A DNA stretch of 64,000 nucleotides, taken from NCBI GenBank assembly GCA_004431415.1, contig QPMI01000109.1, forward strand, positions 1 through 64,000, given 5' to 3'. The notes beneath the pieces were generated by a model. The model searched no databases, was not told the origin of the DNA, and was given only the letters and a program-made list of their open reading frames with translations. Position numbers and translations under genes: made by a program. How positions within the stretch are numbered: the stretch's first letter is position 1; every line of letters begins with the position of its first letter. Below are positions 18,691 through 32,900 of the stretch, one piece after another. Source of the stretch: Cyanophora paradoxa. Taxonomy: Eukaryota; Glaucocystophyceae; Cyanophorales; Cyanophoraceae.

Positions 18691-19030
18691 TTCGATCGCG
18701 AATGGCGAGTGGAACGTCAGGACCGCGTTTTGCCACACTAGCGTATACAGCTAGCAAGCGCACGCGTCTGGAGAATTCACCCAAGCAGACATACATCGCG
18801 AGAACTTTATGAATAGGGGCGTCAGCGCCGGCGCGGCGCACCAAGCGGCTCAACGACGGCGCCCTTCAACGCGAAGAGGCGGCGAAGCTCCGCCTGCCGA
18901 CCCGGGGGCGTAACTGCCCAGCCTCGGGGAAGGCTCGAATAAAATTAAATGTGAAGTTGAGATCGGGTCGAGGTCTGGATCTTAAGCTTGGAAGCTTGGA
19001 AGCCTGCAACAGGAGGACGAGGACACGAGC

Positions 19031-22000
19031 TCAATCGGCGAGTTTAGCGAGGCGGACCTGGACGGCGGGGGGTAGGATCTTGTGGTCGCGCGCGAGCTCG
19101 CGGTAAACGCTGCTCCAGCCGTCCACCATAGGGCCCGGTGGCATCTGGCGACGACCCGCCGGCCCCAGGGGTTGGGGGAGGAAGAGGAGGAAAGTTCGAA
19201 GGGAAGTTAAATATAATCCTAGAGCGACACGAAACTGAGCTGCGCGGCTTTGCACCTCCTTGATGAGGCACAAAATGGGCGACGGGAGCCCCGCGGGCCG
19301 CGCCTCCGGGTCCGCCCCCGCCTCCAGCAGCCTTCGGGGCGCTCAGCGCGCGCGCAAGCTTGAGGCTTTGCTGGACTGGGGCGCGGACTTTCGGACGAGG
19401 TTCACAGAGTGGTTCATGCAGGCGCCGTACAGGGGGGTTGCGCCCTTGCAGCTCGCGTTTAGGTCGATGCCCCGGGCTACCGCCGATTGCGAGAGCAGCT
19501 TCTGCGCAGCACACGCAACGTCAACGGTCCCGCATCGCGGAGGCGCGCGTCGACGTTCCGGCAAGGCCTAGGGATCCCAGGGGCCGGGCCGGGGGAGGGG
19601 GGAGGGGGGAAGGGGTGGGGTGTGGGGGGGGGTGGGGGGGGGGGGGGGGGGGGGGGGAAGGGGCGCACATCGACGGTTTCCTCGCAGTTGGAGAGCGCGG
19701 CAACGTAGAGTGGTGTCCGTCCTTCGTTGTCAGTGGCGTTCACGTCGACCTCGGGGCGCACTGAGTGGCAGCGAAGATGGTCACGAGGAGCGCATAGAAG
19801 TATTCGATTGCGGGGTGATAAACGAGGGCACCCAACAGCATAGCGACGACCGTGGCTCGCACGAGGGCCTCGAGCTCGGCCGGCGCGAGCGGCGCGAGCC
19901 GACGTCCGCCCGCTGCCTCGTGGAGGGGAGAGAAGCCACCGGGCCCGGGGATTCCCGCATTGGCCCGGGGCCCGGGGCGCTCCTGGTCGATGTCGAGCAG
20001 GGCCGTGATGCAGTTTAAGCATTCGCTCAAAGCTGCGCATGCAGAAGCTGATTCCGGAGCTGCGGCGCTCGATACGATATAGATCTCATGATCAGCAGAA
20101 GCTGAAATTTTAAAGGCGGACGCTCTCGCGAACAGTGAAGAGAATAACACGCGCATGCGATGACGCACATAAGAATTTTGCACCGATGTTGGAGATGGCG
20201 AGGAAGAGAGCCGTGCGGCCGGAGTTGTCTGCGCATGCCCACGCCTCAAAAACCGATGGCGAGAGGACCTGGCGAGGAGCTCGTGACCTCGCGCGTTGAT
20301 GACGTCGGGCCGGGCTTCGAGGATCGCGCTCAAGTCCCTGGACCGGCTGCTCTTGGCGGCGACGTGGAGGGCCGTCTGGCCGAGCGCGTCCGTCAGGGAG
20401 GGGTCGGCGCCGAGCTCCAGCAGACCCGCGATCTCGAGCGGCCTCGGACTGGAGGATGCAGGGGGGAACACGTCAAAGGAGTCATGATCAGCGAAAGCTA
20501 GACAAAACATCGACGTCGACTAATTATGAACCGATTTTGACTGAACGAGTCAGACGCACCGCAGTCCGCGGCACACATGGAGAGGCCGGAGGCGGAAGCG
20601 GCCCCAGGTCGGCTCGTTCGCGAGGCCGGCGGCGCCCCAGCCCCGGAGCATCTGAACGCGCGCGTCAGGTGGGGATGCGGGGGAGGGCGGAGGAACTCGC
20701 GGCGGGGATCTTGCAGGCGAGCTTCCGATCCTCCGCCGTTCGAGCGCAGCTGGAATATCGATCGACATCAGTTTTAGTTCTCCGTCGGCAAGATCTCTAT
20801 ATTTAGAGGGTGGCCGCACGACAAGTAGGCGAAAACATGCAGGACCGAGGCGCCCGCCGGGAACTCGGGGAACGACAGAGAGAACCCTGGGGAAATTAAA
20901 TGGAACCCGCGAAGGAGCCCCCGCGAAGCGCATGCCCACCGGTACCGCTGCTGTCCGCCTGCTCTGCTTCGGGAGGAAGGACGTCTCCCGCGGTGGGGTA
21001 GGGCGCCGTCTGCGCCGGCCGCGGGGCGGTTCAGGCTAGGGATGCGGCGGGGGCGGGCGGGGAGTGGGGATTAATATCGCGCGCGCCCAGGGGTCGTCCA
21101 GGGCCCGGAAAAAAGACGGGCGGCAGCGGGCGAGCGGGTCGGCCCTGAACTCCTCCACGAGCCGCTGCGCCGCGACGTAGCGCTGCCGAGCGCCGAGTGA
21201 GATGCGAAGCGGGGGAATGAAATTCGGAGCAGGGGACAGCGCAGGCGGCGTGCCCCGTGGTATATGGCGGCGAGGAAGGTCGAAGCTCCGCTTCGGAGGC
21301 GCGCGTCGACTCCTGCACACCGCCGGACGATCGGAAGCAGGGCTGAGACCTGGCATTCGGAGGAAATCAAGGAGCGGCCGCGCGCGCCACAAGCGTGAAA
21401 ACTCGAATGCATTCTAGATCTGTTACAAATTAGATCATGCCGAGAGTGAGGCGCACCTTTGAGTAGGCCTTCTTGGCGCGCCGCGCGCCCTGGTCGGGCG
21501 AGCACACCGCTCGCTCCAGCTGCGGGGCGCGGCGCCGGCCTTGTTATCAACGCGCGCGGGAACGGAAATTAAAGGGGCGGGCGCGGGGACAGCGCGGACG
21601 AGCTCCAGAAAGCCTTTCCGCACGAAAGAGACGCCTCGGGCCTGCAGCTGGGCCGCGAGGCTCTTCCCGCTCCTTCGAGGCGGCGTCGGCGCGCGAAACG
21701 CGCTCCAATATATTTATGCAGGTTGCGGGGGCCGGGCCGGGCACGCACCAGTGGCCCAGCTCGATCCAGTCCTTCCAGCCGAGCGCCTTGACGTTCGCTG
21801 GCGGCTCCCGCCTCGGCTTCACCTGCGCCGAAGCTCAATACAGTCGATCGGCAAATTAAAGCAATATTAATATCGACTGCAGTGCGAAAACGCTTCGCGG
21901 ACGAGGAAGAGTTCCTTGAGGGAGGGGAGGCGGGCGAGGAGCGCCGCCAGGTCCGCCTCGCCGCAGACCGTGTAGGAGAGGTCCAGCTCCTCCAGCAGCG

Positions 22001-23247
22001 GCAGCCTGCTCGCGCCGGCGTTCGAGAGTTCGCATCGAGTTCGAGAGCGTAACGCGATCGGGCACACTCGATGCTCTCGAAGGCGCGCAGGACGCTCGTC
22101 GCGTGCGGGACGGTGGACGAGGGGGATGACGGGGGCTCGAGCTCGGGACTATCCTCGTCGCTGTCGGCTCCCCCCGCGGCCGTCCCCGCTGCAGAAGAAC
22201 GAACAGTGCTTATAACGCCAGTCTGCGCCACTTTCTTCGGCACAATCAGGGTGTTGCTGCGCGTCGCGTGGATTGAGAAATTGAACGGACAGCGCAGCGA
22301 AAAAGGGGCGGCCAGAGGCCGGGGTGAGGCGGGCAGGGGTCTCGCGCGCCTCAGGTACAGCTTCGTGAGCTTTCCGTTGCAAGATTGGTGAACTGACGCG
22401 AGGCATTCCGCCGTGATGGCGACGTCCGACGCATTCAGATGGGCGAGGTTCTGCGAAAGGCGGGCGATCATAAATTGCATTAATTGAAAGCCCTAATTAT
22501 CAGAGGAACAGGGCGCACGGGCATCCGCGGGAACCGCTTCCACACATGCGATCGAGAGCGCAGATAATCATGCATGTCCAGGCCGCTAGCGCTACGCGAC
22601 TCGTATTGTACGCGTTCTTCAAAGTACGAATGGCTCTCCTCCGAACCCTGCGGCCGCGGCAGAAAATTCATGATCAGGGGCGATTATATTTAGTATTTGT
22701 CATTCGCCAGCTGCAGGCCTATAGCTAGGGAAAAGAGTAGACTAGAGGCTGTGGCCGGTAATTCACCAAAAAAAAAATAGGGAAAAGAGAGAAAAGACCG
22801 TCGGGCGCACGCGCAGACCAAAGAAGCCTGAAATGTTGAGGTGCGTCAGGTTCGAGCAGTAGGACAGGCCCTTCGAGGCGTCCGGCCCTGGAAGGAACGC
22901 GAGGCCGGAGACGCAGAGGCGACGGAAGTGCCGCCCGTATCGCTTGCACGCGAAGACGAAGTACGCGGGCGGATCGGAGCGCTGGAAGCACGGATTCTCC
23001 CAGAGGGAGGGCGTATCGCACATCGCGCGAAGACGCTTGGTCGTCGCAGCGACCTGTGCTAAGCACCGCGAAGATTCCCGCGCCAGAATCGCGAGGATCG
23101 CCACCATAATCTCATCTGCGGCGCGCGCGGGGCAACGATGATCATGAGCGCCTCAAGAAAGATGTCGGTTGCATGCATATGAGCGCGCGCGCGCTCACCT
23201 GGGAGCGATTCCAGCGCAACCGCGCGAGGCGTGCGCGTCTTAGCCAT
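19031..23247 (-). CDS. F-box/LRR/ankyrin-repeat protein, many exons
   Basis: Exon 1 starts at ATG 23247 (MAKTRTPRAVALESLP); the next exon from about 23113 continues DEIMVAILAILARESSRCLA and LRAMCDTPSLWENPCF. Across the splice this gives LESLPDEIMVAIL, a clear F-box. Leucine-rich segments follow (SNLTHLNISGF near 22,840; LLEELDLSYTVCGEADLAAL near 21,980). Ankyrin units are then read, including GADPSLTDALGQTALHVAAK (about 20,390), GRTALFLAISNIG (about 20,210), NEGRTPLYVAALSNCEE (about 19,710) and KGATPLYGACMNH (about 19,440). The last exon ends VQVRLAKLAD with TGA at 19031-19033. F-box proteins recruit targets to SCF ubiquitin ligases, and the repeats would choose the target. Introns contain long poly(C) on the sense strand. 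Exon borders are approximate, and two adjacent genes are possible. Confidence 0.6.
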
Positions 23248-23973
23248 GCTTCGCAGCGATCGGCAAAATGCTGAAGCTTGCGTGTGCGGTACCCCCCCTA
23301 GGCCTCTCCGCGATGATTTGTTTCGGTCATCGGCGCCCGCGCCGGTATACGTAGGGCGTGCTTCTTCGCGCCGGCTCAGCCATCTCCGACATGTCAGGCC
23401 CGCGACGCCCCGTACGCTCGTACGCTCACGGGCGGATCGATATATATATCCGGATCCGGAGCTCGAGAGCAGCGCGGATGCAGCGCGGCTGCGCATGCAC
23501 ATGCGCATGCATATGCACTAGTACTGGTCGTGCGCGCATGCGCATGCGCAGTGGCCTGCAGCTGGCCGCCTCCACGGTCGAGGAGTTGCCGCAGTGCCTC
23601 CGCGGATTCATTGATCATGATGCTCCCCCCCCTGATGCTGCCCCGAGGCTGCCGCGGGCCGCGCGCGCCCCCGGCCCGCCGCCCCGCTTCCCCGCGCCGG
23701 CGCCGGCGCCGGCCGTCCCTTGTGCATGCGACGCGCGCTCCCTTCGGTACGGTATAGAATCGATTATATTATCATAATTAAAACTCCCTGGGTAAACAAG
23801 TCTACGACACCTACACTCCGGTCCAGGTCAGCGTCACACTGTCACTGTAAGAATGCAAGCAAAGTTAAAGAATTCTGAATCTCGAGCTCCGATTTAGATT
23901 CCTGAATCCCCGATTCGGATGAAAGGCGAAATTAAAAATCGCGCGGTGTGCAGATTGGCTAGGAAGGCTAGTA
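23248..23973. other. Intergenic region with alternating purine-pyrimidine stretch
   Basis: No gene is supported between the F-box gene start (23247) and the stop of gene A (23974). At about 23,490-23,550 there is a dense run of gcgcatgcac/atgcgcatgcatat words, alternating purine and pyrimidine, which can form Z-DNA or cruciforms. The region probably holds the F-box gene promoter and the 3' end of gene A. Confidence 0.5.
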
Positions 23974-26900
23974 CTAGTCGCCGAGCTCGGACATGTGGCG
24001 ATCGACGTAGGCACGGATGGAGTCGACCTTGTCGAGGATCTCATCGGGAATGAGCTGCAGCATGTGGTGCGTCCGCCGCGTCTCGTCCCGCAGCCGCCGC
24101 ACCATCGGCCGGTACTGTAGGAGCACGATCAGAGCCAGGAAGCCGACCGTAACCTGCGCGGGCAGCAACGCGAGCGGCGCGTCAGAAGGGCGCTGCCGAT
24201 TGCGTGGGGCGCTTCATCCCGAGTCGGCCGACGCCGACGCGTCTGGGGCGCACCGCCATGAGGCTGCCGTGGATGGGGACGAGGCGGCCGACTGCGTCGC
24301 GGCTCTCGCGCATGTACAGCGCCTCCGCCGCCGTCAGCGCGCCCAGCACGTCCGAGAGCCCTTGGGGGGAGACGGGGGCGTCGACGTCGACGTCGGGGGC
24401 GGGGGGCGGGGGGCGAGGGGCGGACCGGAGCGCCAGAGGAAGGTGAAGGGGGCGGAGGTGTAGCTCCGCAGGCGCGCGGGGGCCGAGGCCAGCAGCCGCC
24501 CCTGCTCCGCGAAGAGCGCCACCAGGCCTGCCCGCCCGGCCCCCCGCGATCCAAGGCGCTCCAGGGGGCGCGTGCGCGGGGCCGGGGCGCACCGGAGACG
24601 TCCCCCGTCGCCACGTGGTCCCCCGCCGGCCACGCGCGGGCGCTGCACGAGTCCTCCCCGTACCGGAAGCAGTTCGTCCTGCCCGCACGCCGCGCCCGGC
24701 GAGGTCAGCGCGGGCGCGGCGGGGCCGGGCGCGGGCTCTCAGGTCGGCGGCGGCGGCGCGCCCGAAGTTGATCTCGGCGAGCTCGGGGGTGAGGATCGAG
24801 GCGGGGCGGAGGCGCGCGTCGGCGGCCGCGAGCTCCTCCACGTCGGCCGCCAGCGTCGCCAGCACATCCCGCACCTACCGCCCCGTCGGCGTCGGCCGCG
24901 AGCTCGAGCCCGAGCGCCGGGGGCGGCAGGGGCGGACCTGGAGGGAGAGGGAGCTGGTGGGGCCGGCGGGGGCGGCGGCGGCGGCGGCGAGGGAGGGGAG
25001 GACGGCCTCGCGGGCGAGGAAGGTCGCGCGCGCCGCCGCCACGCGCCGCAGCGTCGCCTCCGTCACCGTCAGCGTGTGGCCCTCCAGCTCCTGCCCGGCC
25101 CCGCGCGCCCCGCCCCCGATCAGCTGCCGGCAGGGCGATCCCGAGCCTCGGACGGTGCTCCAGCGCAGTACCCCCCATCCTCCTCCCCCCGCCCCTCCCC
25201 TCCCTCGCGGGCGAGGCGGACCGAGCTGATCAAGAAGCCGGCGGCGAAGGTGGCCGCGAAGCACGCCGCGATGACCGCCGAGGCCGCCAAGTACTGCACC
25301 GTCAGCTGCGCCCCCGCTCTCAGGCCGGGGAATCGAAAAGGGGCGTGGGAGGGGGTGGGGGGCAAAAGGGAGTGGGCAGGGCCGGGGAACCTTCCGGAAT
25401 AGCTTCTCGGATCCCTGCGCCAACGCCGCCCCGCACCGTCAGGGAAGGCCGCAAGGTATCCCGGGGCGACACCCAGCGGGCCAGCGGCACCTTTCCGTGC
25501 GCCGCGTTGAGGGTCGCCATATGCATCTTGGGGAGCTCTACGGAGGCGCGCCGCCCGCGCCGAAACTGCGGCTGCGGCTCCGGGTCCGCCTGCCCCCGCG
25601 GCGCATCAGGCCTAGGCTCGGGCGCTCGGGCGCTCGAGCGTGGAGGGAGGGAGAGGGGGAGGGCAGAGGGGGTGGGGTGGGGTGGGGTGGGGGCAGGGGG
25701 GAGGGTTTGCTCACGCGGACAGGGGCCCAGACGGAGACGCCGCGGTTGAGGAGGGCCCCGAGGAGGGAGGAGCGGCGAGGGATGCCGCGCGGCTCCTTCG
25801 CGCGCCGCTCCGCGATCGCCTCGCCGTCGCCGTCGCGATCGCCCGCCTCCGGCCGCGCCGCCCCGCCGCCGGCGCCGGCGCTGGCGGGGCCGGTGGCGGG
25901 CGGGCGGGGGCGGGGCGGCGGCCTCGAAGTCGACGGCGCGGACGGCGCGGAGGGCCGCCTCGGCGACGCCCGCGACCTGAAGCCCCGGCGCCTCAGGGGG
26001 GGGGGGGGGGGGGGAGTGGCGCAGCCACGCGCACCGCCCCATCCGAGCTCTTGCGGGCCCCAGCGCGCGCTCCGGCCCCGCGTCGCTGCCGCTGCCGCCG
26101 CCGTCCTCCAGCCGCGCGCCGGCCCTCGCCGCTCCCTCCGCACCGGCCGCGGCGGGCGAGAGGGGGCCAATGGCGCCGGAAAGGGGCGAGGGCGGCGGGC
26201 GGGCGGGCGGGGGCGGGCGGCGGTCGGTGTTGGTGCGGAGGGCGCCGGCGAGGTCCTGCTCGCGCTGCCGGTCGCCGTCCGGGTCCGAGTCCGAGTCGGA
26301 GGAGGAGCTCCCGAGGGCGAGACGGGACTGCTTGCGCGCGAGCACCCGAACGACGCTCTTCGGGATCTCCAGGAAGAGGTCCTGCGCCGCCCCGCCCCAC
26401 GCGCAGCTCAGCGCGCGAGGCCGAGGCCGAGGCGGGGCGGGGGCGGCCCTCCTCGGGGCGCACGAGGACCTGGTCGCGCTCGGCGCGGACGCGGCGGAAG
26501 GCGGGGCGGAAGGCGAGGGCGGCGGCGGCGGCGAGGACGGCGATGCCGACGGCGATGGAGACGGAGTAGACGGTGGCGAGGCTCTCCTGCGCCCCCTGCA
26601 TCGAGCCCCGCCGCAGCTGCTCCGTCCGCTTCGCCGCCTCGCAGACTGCCGCGGCGCCGCCCCGGCGTCAGCGGCGCGCCCCGCTTCGGATTCGAGGCGC
26701 GGGGCCGGCCCCGCGGTCGAGCGCACTCGCGGCCGGCCCGTTGCGGAGCACGAAGAAGAGGCTCGGGCACTCGCCGATGCGCGCCGCGCACGCCGAGCGC
26801 AGGTCCTCCACCCCCTGCCCCGCCCCTCAGCGCCCCCCCGCGCGAGGGGCCGGGCCCCCGAGCGGCCGCCGGCCGACGGAAGAGGGGCCACCTGGGAGGT

Positions 26901-29900
26901 CATGCCGGCGAGCGCGGAGCCTTCGGCGGTGCCGAGGAACGCCTCGTGCTCGGAGGCGCCGGCGAAGAGCCCCGGGGCCGCCTCCTGAGTGCTAGTGCTG
27001 TTCGGCAGCGAGGCCAGGATGAAGGCGTGCTGCGCGTATCTGGGGAAAGGCATGAGCGAGAGGGCCCTCAGCTCGCGATCGCGCGGAGAGAGCGAAGCGA
27101 ATTCGATTCGAAGGAGGTGGAGAGGGGCGGACGCACTCCTGCCCGGCGTACCAGAGGCCGTCCGTGTAGCGCACGACCTCGCCGTTCTTCAGTGCCTCCA
27201 TCTGCATCCGCGTCTTCCCCAAGACGAGCTCCCGGTTCTCGGCGCCCGTCGGCTTGGAGTAGCCGTTCAGCCCGAGCGTCAGCTCCTGCCCCGCGCTTGT
27301 CAGCGCACCGCCAAGCGTTGCGCATTTATGTATACGCATGGAAAAGAATTCGAAGGAGAGAATGCTCGTAAGAACTAGCAGAGAAGCCGTGCTGGACGGG
27401 GGCGCCCGCGGGATACAATGGCAAGGGACGCTGGCGATGGCCGCGTAACGTTATTTGCGACCGGGAAAGCTTAAGAGTGCTCGCCCGCATGATCTTGATG
27501 AACTCGGCGGCGTACGAGCGGAGGCGCCGCCCGGCCCCCGCCGCGTCCCCGAAGACGGGCCTCCCCTCCAGCGCGACCCCCTCCACGCTCCCCGCCAGCG
27601 TCCGCGCCTGCGCAACGCCCGGCCTCGAATTCGCGCTCGACTTCGCCTGGCGGCCGGGCAGGCGAGCGGTCACCTCGAGGGCCATGAGGACGCCGAGGAC
27701 GCTGCGAGCGCTCGCCGCGGAGAGGTGCTTGAGCTGGGCGGCGCGCCTCAGCGCGCGCACGCTCGGGCCGCAGGAAGCTGAAGGGGCGGGCGGGCGGGCA
27801 CCATGTCGGTGTAGTTGGCGACCATCGCCTGCGCCGCCGCGAAGCTCGCCACGGTGATCAGCAGCAGCGCCAGCGCCGAGAGGAGCAGGTTCCGCCACTG
27901 CGAGCGCGCGCGGCGCCGGCGCCGGCTTTGAGTTGCGCGGCGCAGGAGCTCGAGCTCGAGAGGCGCGGCCGGGGCGCGCACGAGCCGCTGGACGGTGACG
28001 TTCGGCCTCGTGCTGAGGGTAACGAGGGCGCGCCGGCGCTTCTTGAGGCGCCGGCTCACGCTGTTGCCCGACGTCACGCTGTGCTGTTCCGACTGCGAGT
28101 GGCGGTGCGCCGGCCCCGGTCGCGAGCCGGCCCGCTGCGACGGCCGCGGCGGGGGACAGCAATCAAGAGCGAGCTTGCAATTGCGGCGTGCACGTGGCAG
28201 CGGCGGGCGGAGGCGGGCGCACCTGCAGGGGAGAGCGGGGCGAGCCCTCGCGATCGTCCGCGCCGTCGGCCGCGCCCTCCCCGCCGCGCGCCCTCCGCGC
28301 CGTCCTCGCGCCCCCGCCAAAGCCCTCCTCTCCCTCCCCCGCCGCGTCCCCCCGAGCGCTGCGCGTCGGGCCCCAGTCTTAGCGCCCGAGTAGATGGGCC
28401 GCGGCGGCGCGCGCGCTGCGCTCCGCGCGCCTGTCGTGCGCCTCCCCGTCTGCTGCCCTCTCGCGGTGCTCGGCGATGGAGTCGAAGTTGCTCAGGCGCA
28501 CGAACGTGTGCGCCTTCTCCGCGGCGGCCTTCGCATTCGAGGAGAGCCGTCAGCGCCTGCGTGCGTGGGGTCGGGCGGCTCGGGGCGGCTCGGGGCACCA
28601 AGCTCTCCGTCTTGCGGGCGACGGCGGCGGCCTGCCGCTCGCGGTCGCGGGCGATGCTCGCGAAGACGGCGGCGGCCGCGCGCAGCGCCTGCTGCCCCGC
28701 CGCCTCGCGGTCGCCGCCCGGGCTGCTGCCCCTCCGCGCCTCGTTCTTGCTCTCGCCGGCGGGCAGCAGGAACGAGATGCGGCCCACGAAGAGCGTGATT
28801 CCGTCCGCTTCGAGGCTCGCGTTGTGCGGGCCGAGTGACAGCGTCAGCAACGCCGGCAAGCTCGATCTGCGCGCACATCAATGCAAATTAGAATTCTCAA
28901 TTACAGACGGTCTCCATCGAAGGCGTCGGTTCTCGCACCCGTCGCGGTGCACGAGGGTGACGTTGCGGGGGCCGGCCCCGACGAGCCGGCTCTTGCCCGG
29001 GTCGGCGAGGTAGCGCGCGAGGTACTCGTCGTGCTGCTCGGCGACCTCGGGCGGCATGAGGACGTTCACCGAGCGGCCGACCAGCTCCCTCGCCAGGTAC
29101 CCGATCTGCTCCTGCACCGGCCCCCGCACGCTCTGCACGACCCCGCGCTGGTCGATCGTCACGAAGACGTTCTTGCCCTCGAAGTCGTTCCTGCATTCGT
29201 TCCGGTCAGGATTCGGCGTCAGGAGGAAAGGCGGGACGCACTCGGCCGTAGTGAAGCGGGCGCAGAACATGATTTCTCCTGAAGGGGCGCGTGAGCAAAT
29301 TGTCACAGTGTGCAAAATGCAGCGGTTCGCCATAAAGTATGTCGAGTACCTCCGACGTCTGCCCGCTCCAACTGAATCTTCACCGCGAAACAGTGCCCTG
29401 CCAAACGGCCTTCAGCGCGAAGGTTCTTCGAATACGTGCACCTCGGGAGGCATAGGCACCGTGCTTGTGCTGCCCCTCCACCACGCGCGTCGAGTCTAGC
29501 GCGCGCGTTTTGCCCCGAGAGGCGATGTATCGCTCCATAAAGCGGTTGTGCATTCGCGAGAACGGCGGCGGCACTGGAAAGGGTCAGCCAGACCATGTGC
29601 ATTGATGGCACGTGCACGCGCGGTTTCAGAGCACGCACTGAGCATATCGATGAGACAGCCGATTATTTCGCTGGGCTCGAAGCTGCATCAAAAACGGTGG
29701 TCAATACTTACCGGAAATGTGCAGTCAAGAGCATGTTTGATCACAGATAACGCACCCCCACTGCTGGACGACTCGACGGTTCACACTTTTTATGATGCCC
29801 TTAGAGTCAGCGATGACGACTCCATGAGTCTCCGCTTGAACCTTGAAGAAGCATTGAGACGCCTGCGTGCGCGCGCGTTCATGTTACATTGAAATAGTAG

Positions 29901-32900
29901 ACGTACGCGACGGCCGGCTATCATGGCATAATCGGCAGCAGGCACCATCACGTCGTTTCCGGAAGAAATCCGTTGGACACGAACGGATGACGAGAACACA
30001 CAGCCGTCACGCAACAGCCCATCAATCTCCCCGCCGCTCTGAGAAGCCGCTCCAAAACGTCCCGGGTTCGAAGCAAAGCGAAGGCAATGAGCATCCAGAC
30101 CTCGTCCTTGTTGACGGAGCCGGCGCGGGCGTGCAGGGCCGCCATTTGCATGCTCCCCACGCGCTCCCCGCGCTCCACGCGCTCCCCGCGCTCCACGCGC
30201 TCCGCCTCGATCTCCCGCGAAGGGCGTCTCGATCGGGCAGTCAGTCCGGGTATCTGAAGAGTCGGGCCGCAGCTGCCTCTCCTCTCGCGCGTCCCGCCTG
30301 GCATTCGCGAAGATGAGGGCGCGTCCAGAAGCTGCGCGGAGAGCGAAATTGCACCTTGTCCGTAATCTCCAGAAACCATATCCATCATCTTCACCGAGTG
30401 CCTCTGCGAAACGAGTTCCTGCACACAAAACCCGCGTGCGAGTGAGATGAAAGTAGCACATTCCATTGGGAAACACGGAGAAAGACATTGATGCTGCATT
30501 GGACGAGATCCTCGGTCGTTCGGTCAAACAGAAGGCGCCCCCGCTCATTGCAGCCAAGAATGCGTCCGTTTGGAGTCGTGAGGAGCATCGGGATCGAGTT
30601 GTCCAGCGGCCGAATGCTTCCGACGAAAGTCGCCTTGCCGACGACCTCGACGCGCGACACGAATCTGCATTCGAGAAGTAAATTTTGAGATGTTTTGGCA
30701 TTTCGTTCTGCTCACATTCGGACAGGAAAGAGAGCTCCGTTTCTGTGAAGAGCTGGAAGCTCCCGAGAGGCATTGATCATCTAAAGCCGAGAAAACAATC
30801 GTTCCCTCGCCTAAACAACCAGGGAGAAGGAAGCCATCCGCACCCGAGCGACGCCCGTTTGCATATAAGACTGCAGATACGAAGCGTGGACCTCTTTGAA
30901 TGGGGACGGGATCAAAATCTCAAGCTGCGAACTGAAGTGTAAAGGAACGAAAACTTGAAAGGCACGAGTGGCGCGAAAATATATTGAAAGAGATCGCACT
31001 CGTTTTCCAATCAGCTCTGCTTTCTTGTACCTAAGCTGGCGCATTAGCAAGATCGCAAGAATTGCAACGGCACGCAAGTCTTCTATTCCGTGGCGAGGTT
31101 ATCATGTTTATTTCATTCGCGATCGCGAACCCGAAGATGCGACATGCGACGGCATTGGCACTGGTTATCACGCCGGCAGTACTGCACGCAGTTCACGATT
31201 AGCTATAGCCGCGACCATCGAAACGTACGAGAAAGTGGAAGTCCGTACCTCGCAACGATGACGGCATCGACCGAGTGGTCGATGGATGCGTCGCCGTTGT
31301 ATTCGTTCCCATCCTCCCCCGAACGCTTGCGGCTCTGCTCCTCCTCCTCGGCGTCGGCGCGGCGGTAGTACGACTCGGCCGCTGCTGGGTCGTTCTTGAC
31401 GCTCTCGACAAACGACCCGTACGCCCGCAGTAGCCGGATGCTCCGCGGGTACCTGCCCCGCCGCCGCCGCGGCCGCCGTCAACATACGCATGCAACCCCG
31501 AGCCCCGCTTGAGCACGCACTTCTCGACCAAGACTTGGTAGTTGCGAGAAGCTGAACGACGTCAGCTTCCTTCAATTCGAAAGAGAAGCGGTAGCCACTA
31601 CGCTGGCTAGGCGCACCCTGCTGCTCGAAGGAGTCGATGGAGCGGCAGACCTCGCTGGCCTTGGAGAGGGCCTCGGCGTCGTCCCGCTCCAGCAGGCTCG
31701 TCCAGAAGATCCGCGTCGCCTTGAGCGCCCGCCGGTGGCCCTCCCGCGCCAGCCGGAACTTCTCCTGGAACTGCGCAGCGGCGATGGCGAGCGCGTCAGG
31801 CGCGCCGGCGCGCAGAGGCGACGCTGGGGCGGAGGTGGACGCGAGCCTCGACGAAGCTGACGATGTCCATTGCAGCTCCGCCCGCGCCGCTCGTCTCGCG
31901 CTCGCGGTCCTTCAGTTTGCTGCGAAAAATTAGAGGTTCCTTTGAAGGGGATAGGGAGCACTCGCACCGGAAGACAAAGAAGCGGCTCTGTAGGTCGAGC
32001 TCGAGCATGCGGGCCCGGTCGACGAACGACGCTTCCTGCACATTGTCCTGCGCACATCATTAGATACAACACGGCAAGCTTGCCAAATACAAATACCTTA
32101 TAGTAGGCTCTTATCAAACCGGCATCTGGTGGGGCGTGTGAATGCAGAATTGGGCGCTCGAACTCAACCACGGTATCATTAGATCTGGAAGCACATGAGT
32201 ACGCACACTGCAGGTGAACCAGAGCGCTCTTCGGAAAGCGCCGCAGCCCCGCCTGCGTTCAGGACATACACGCGTGAGATTTGTTCGCGCGTGAGAACCA
32301 GCTCCGAGGCGCGCACCTTGTAAATCGCGTCTGCCTTCTCCAGTGCTTCTTCCAGCGCGGCGGCCGCCTGTTCGGTGCTCTCTCCCTCCATCTCAGCTTT
32401 CTCAACCGCGGCGGAATACTTCTGAAGGAACCGTGTCGCAATCTCCACTTCTGCGCGACGTCGGACACAGGCGGCACGGTCATCGCTCAAATGCGGGATA
32501 TCGGAGAACGGATACCGTGCTGCCATCTGAAGGTGCCGCGCCAGGCCCATCCCGAGTCGGGGTTGTAGACTACGAGCCGGTCCGGGTTGCAGAGGAGCCT
32601 GTGCCTCGCGTAGACCGCTAGCGCGCTGGCCGCCGCCGAAAGGGGGAACCCAATCTGCGCGCGCGGAGGTCAGAGGCGAGCGCGGGGGAGAAGGCGCGCC
32701 GGCGCGGAGAGGGGCCGAGCTCGAGCACCACGAAGGCCAAAGAGAGGGAGCGCGGGTGCTGGGGCGCCACGGTGAGCCCCAGGGCGACCACAGAGCACCA
32801 GGCGACGGTCCCGTACAGCGCCGAGCGCTGCAGTGCAAGCGCATGAGACGCCCAGCGCGAATGCGAAGCCGCGGGCTTCTAACTACCAGCTGGTTGATCG

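Noticed and set aside
23496-23550. Coding meaning of the Met/His/Cys/Ala ORFs over the GCATGC run
   Set aside because: The residues only mirror the alternating gcatgcgcat words; the region lies between two gene ends and shows no domain.
25320-28860. Very long ORFs on both strands (up to 624 codons), Arg/Pro/Gly/Ala-rich
   Set aside because: Stops are rare at this G+C content. Recognisable gene A exons lie here in short pieces of changing frame, so the long ORFs are shadows crossing introns.
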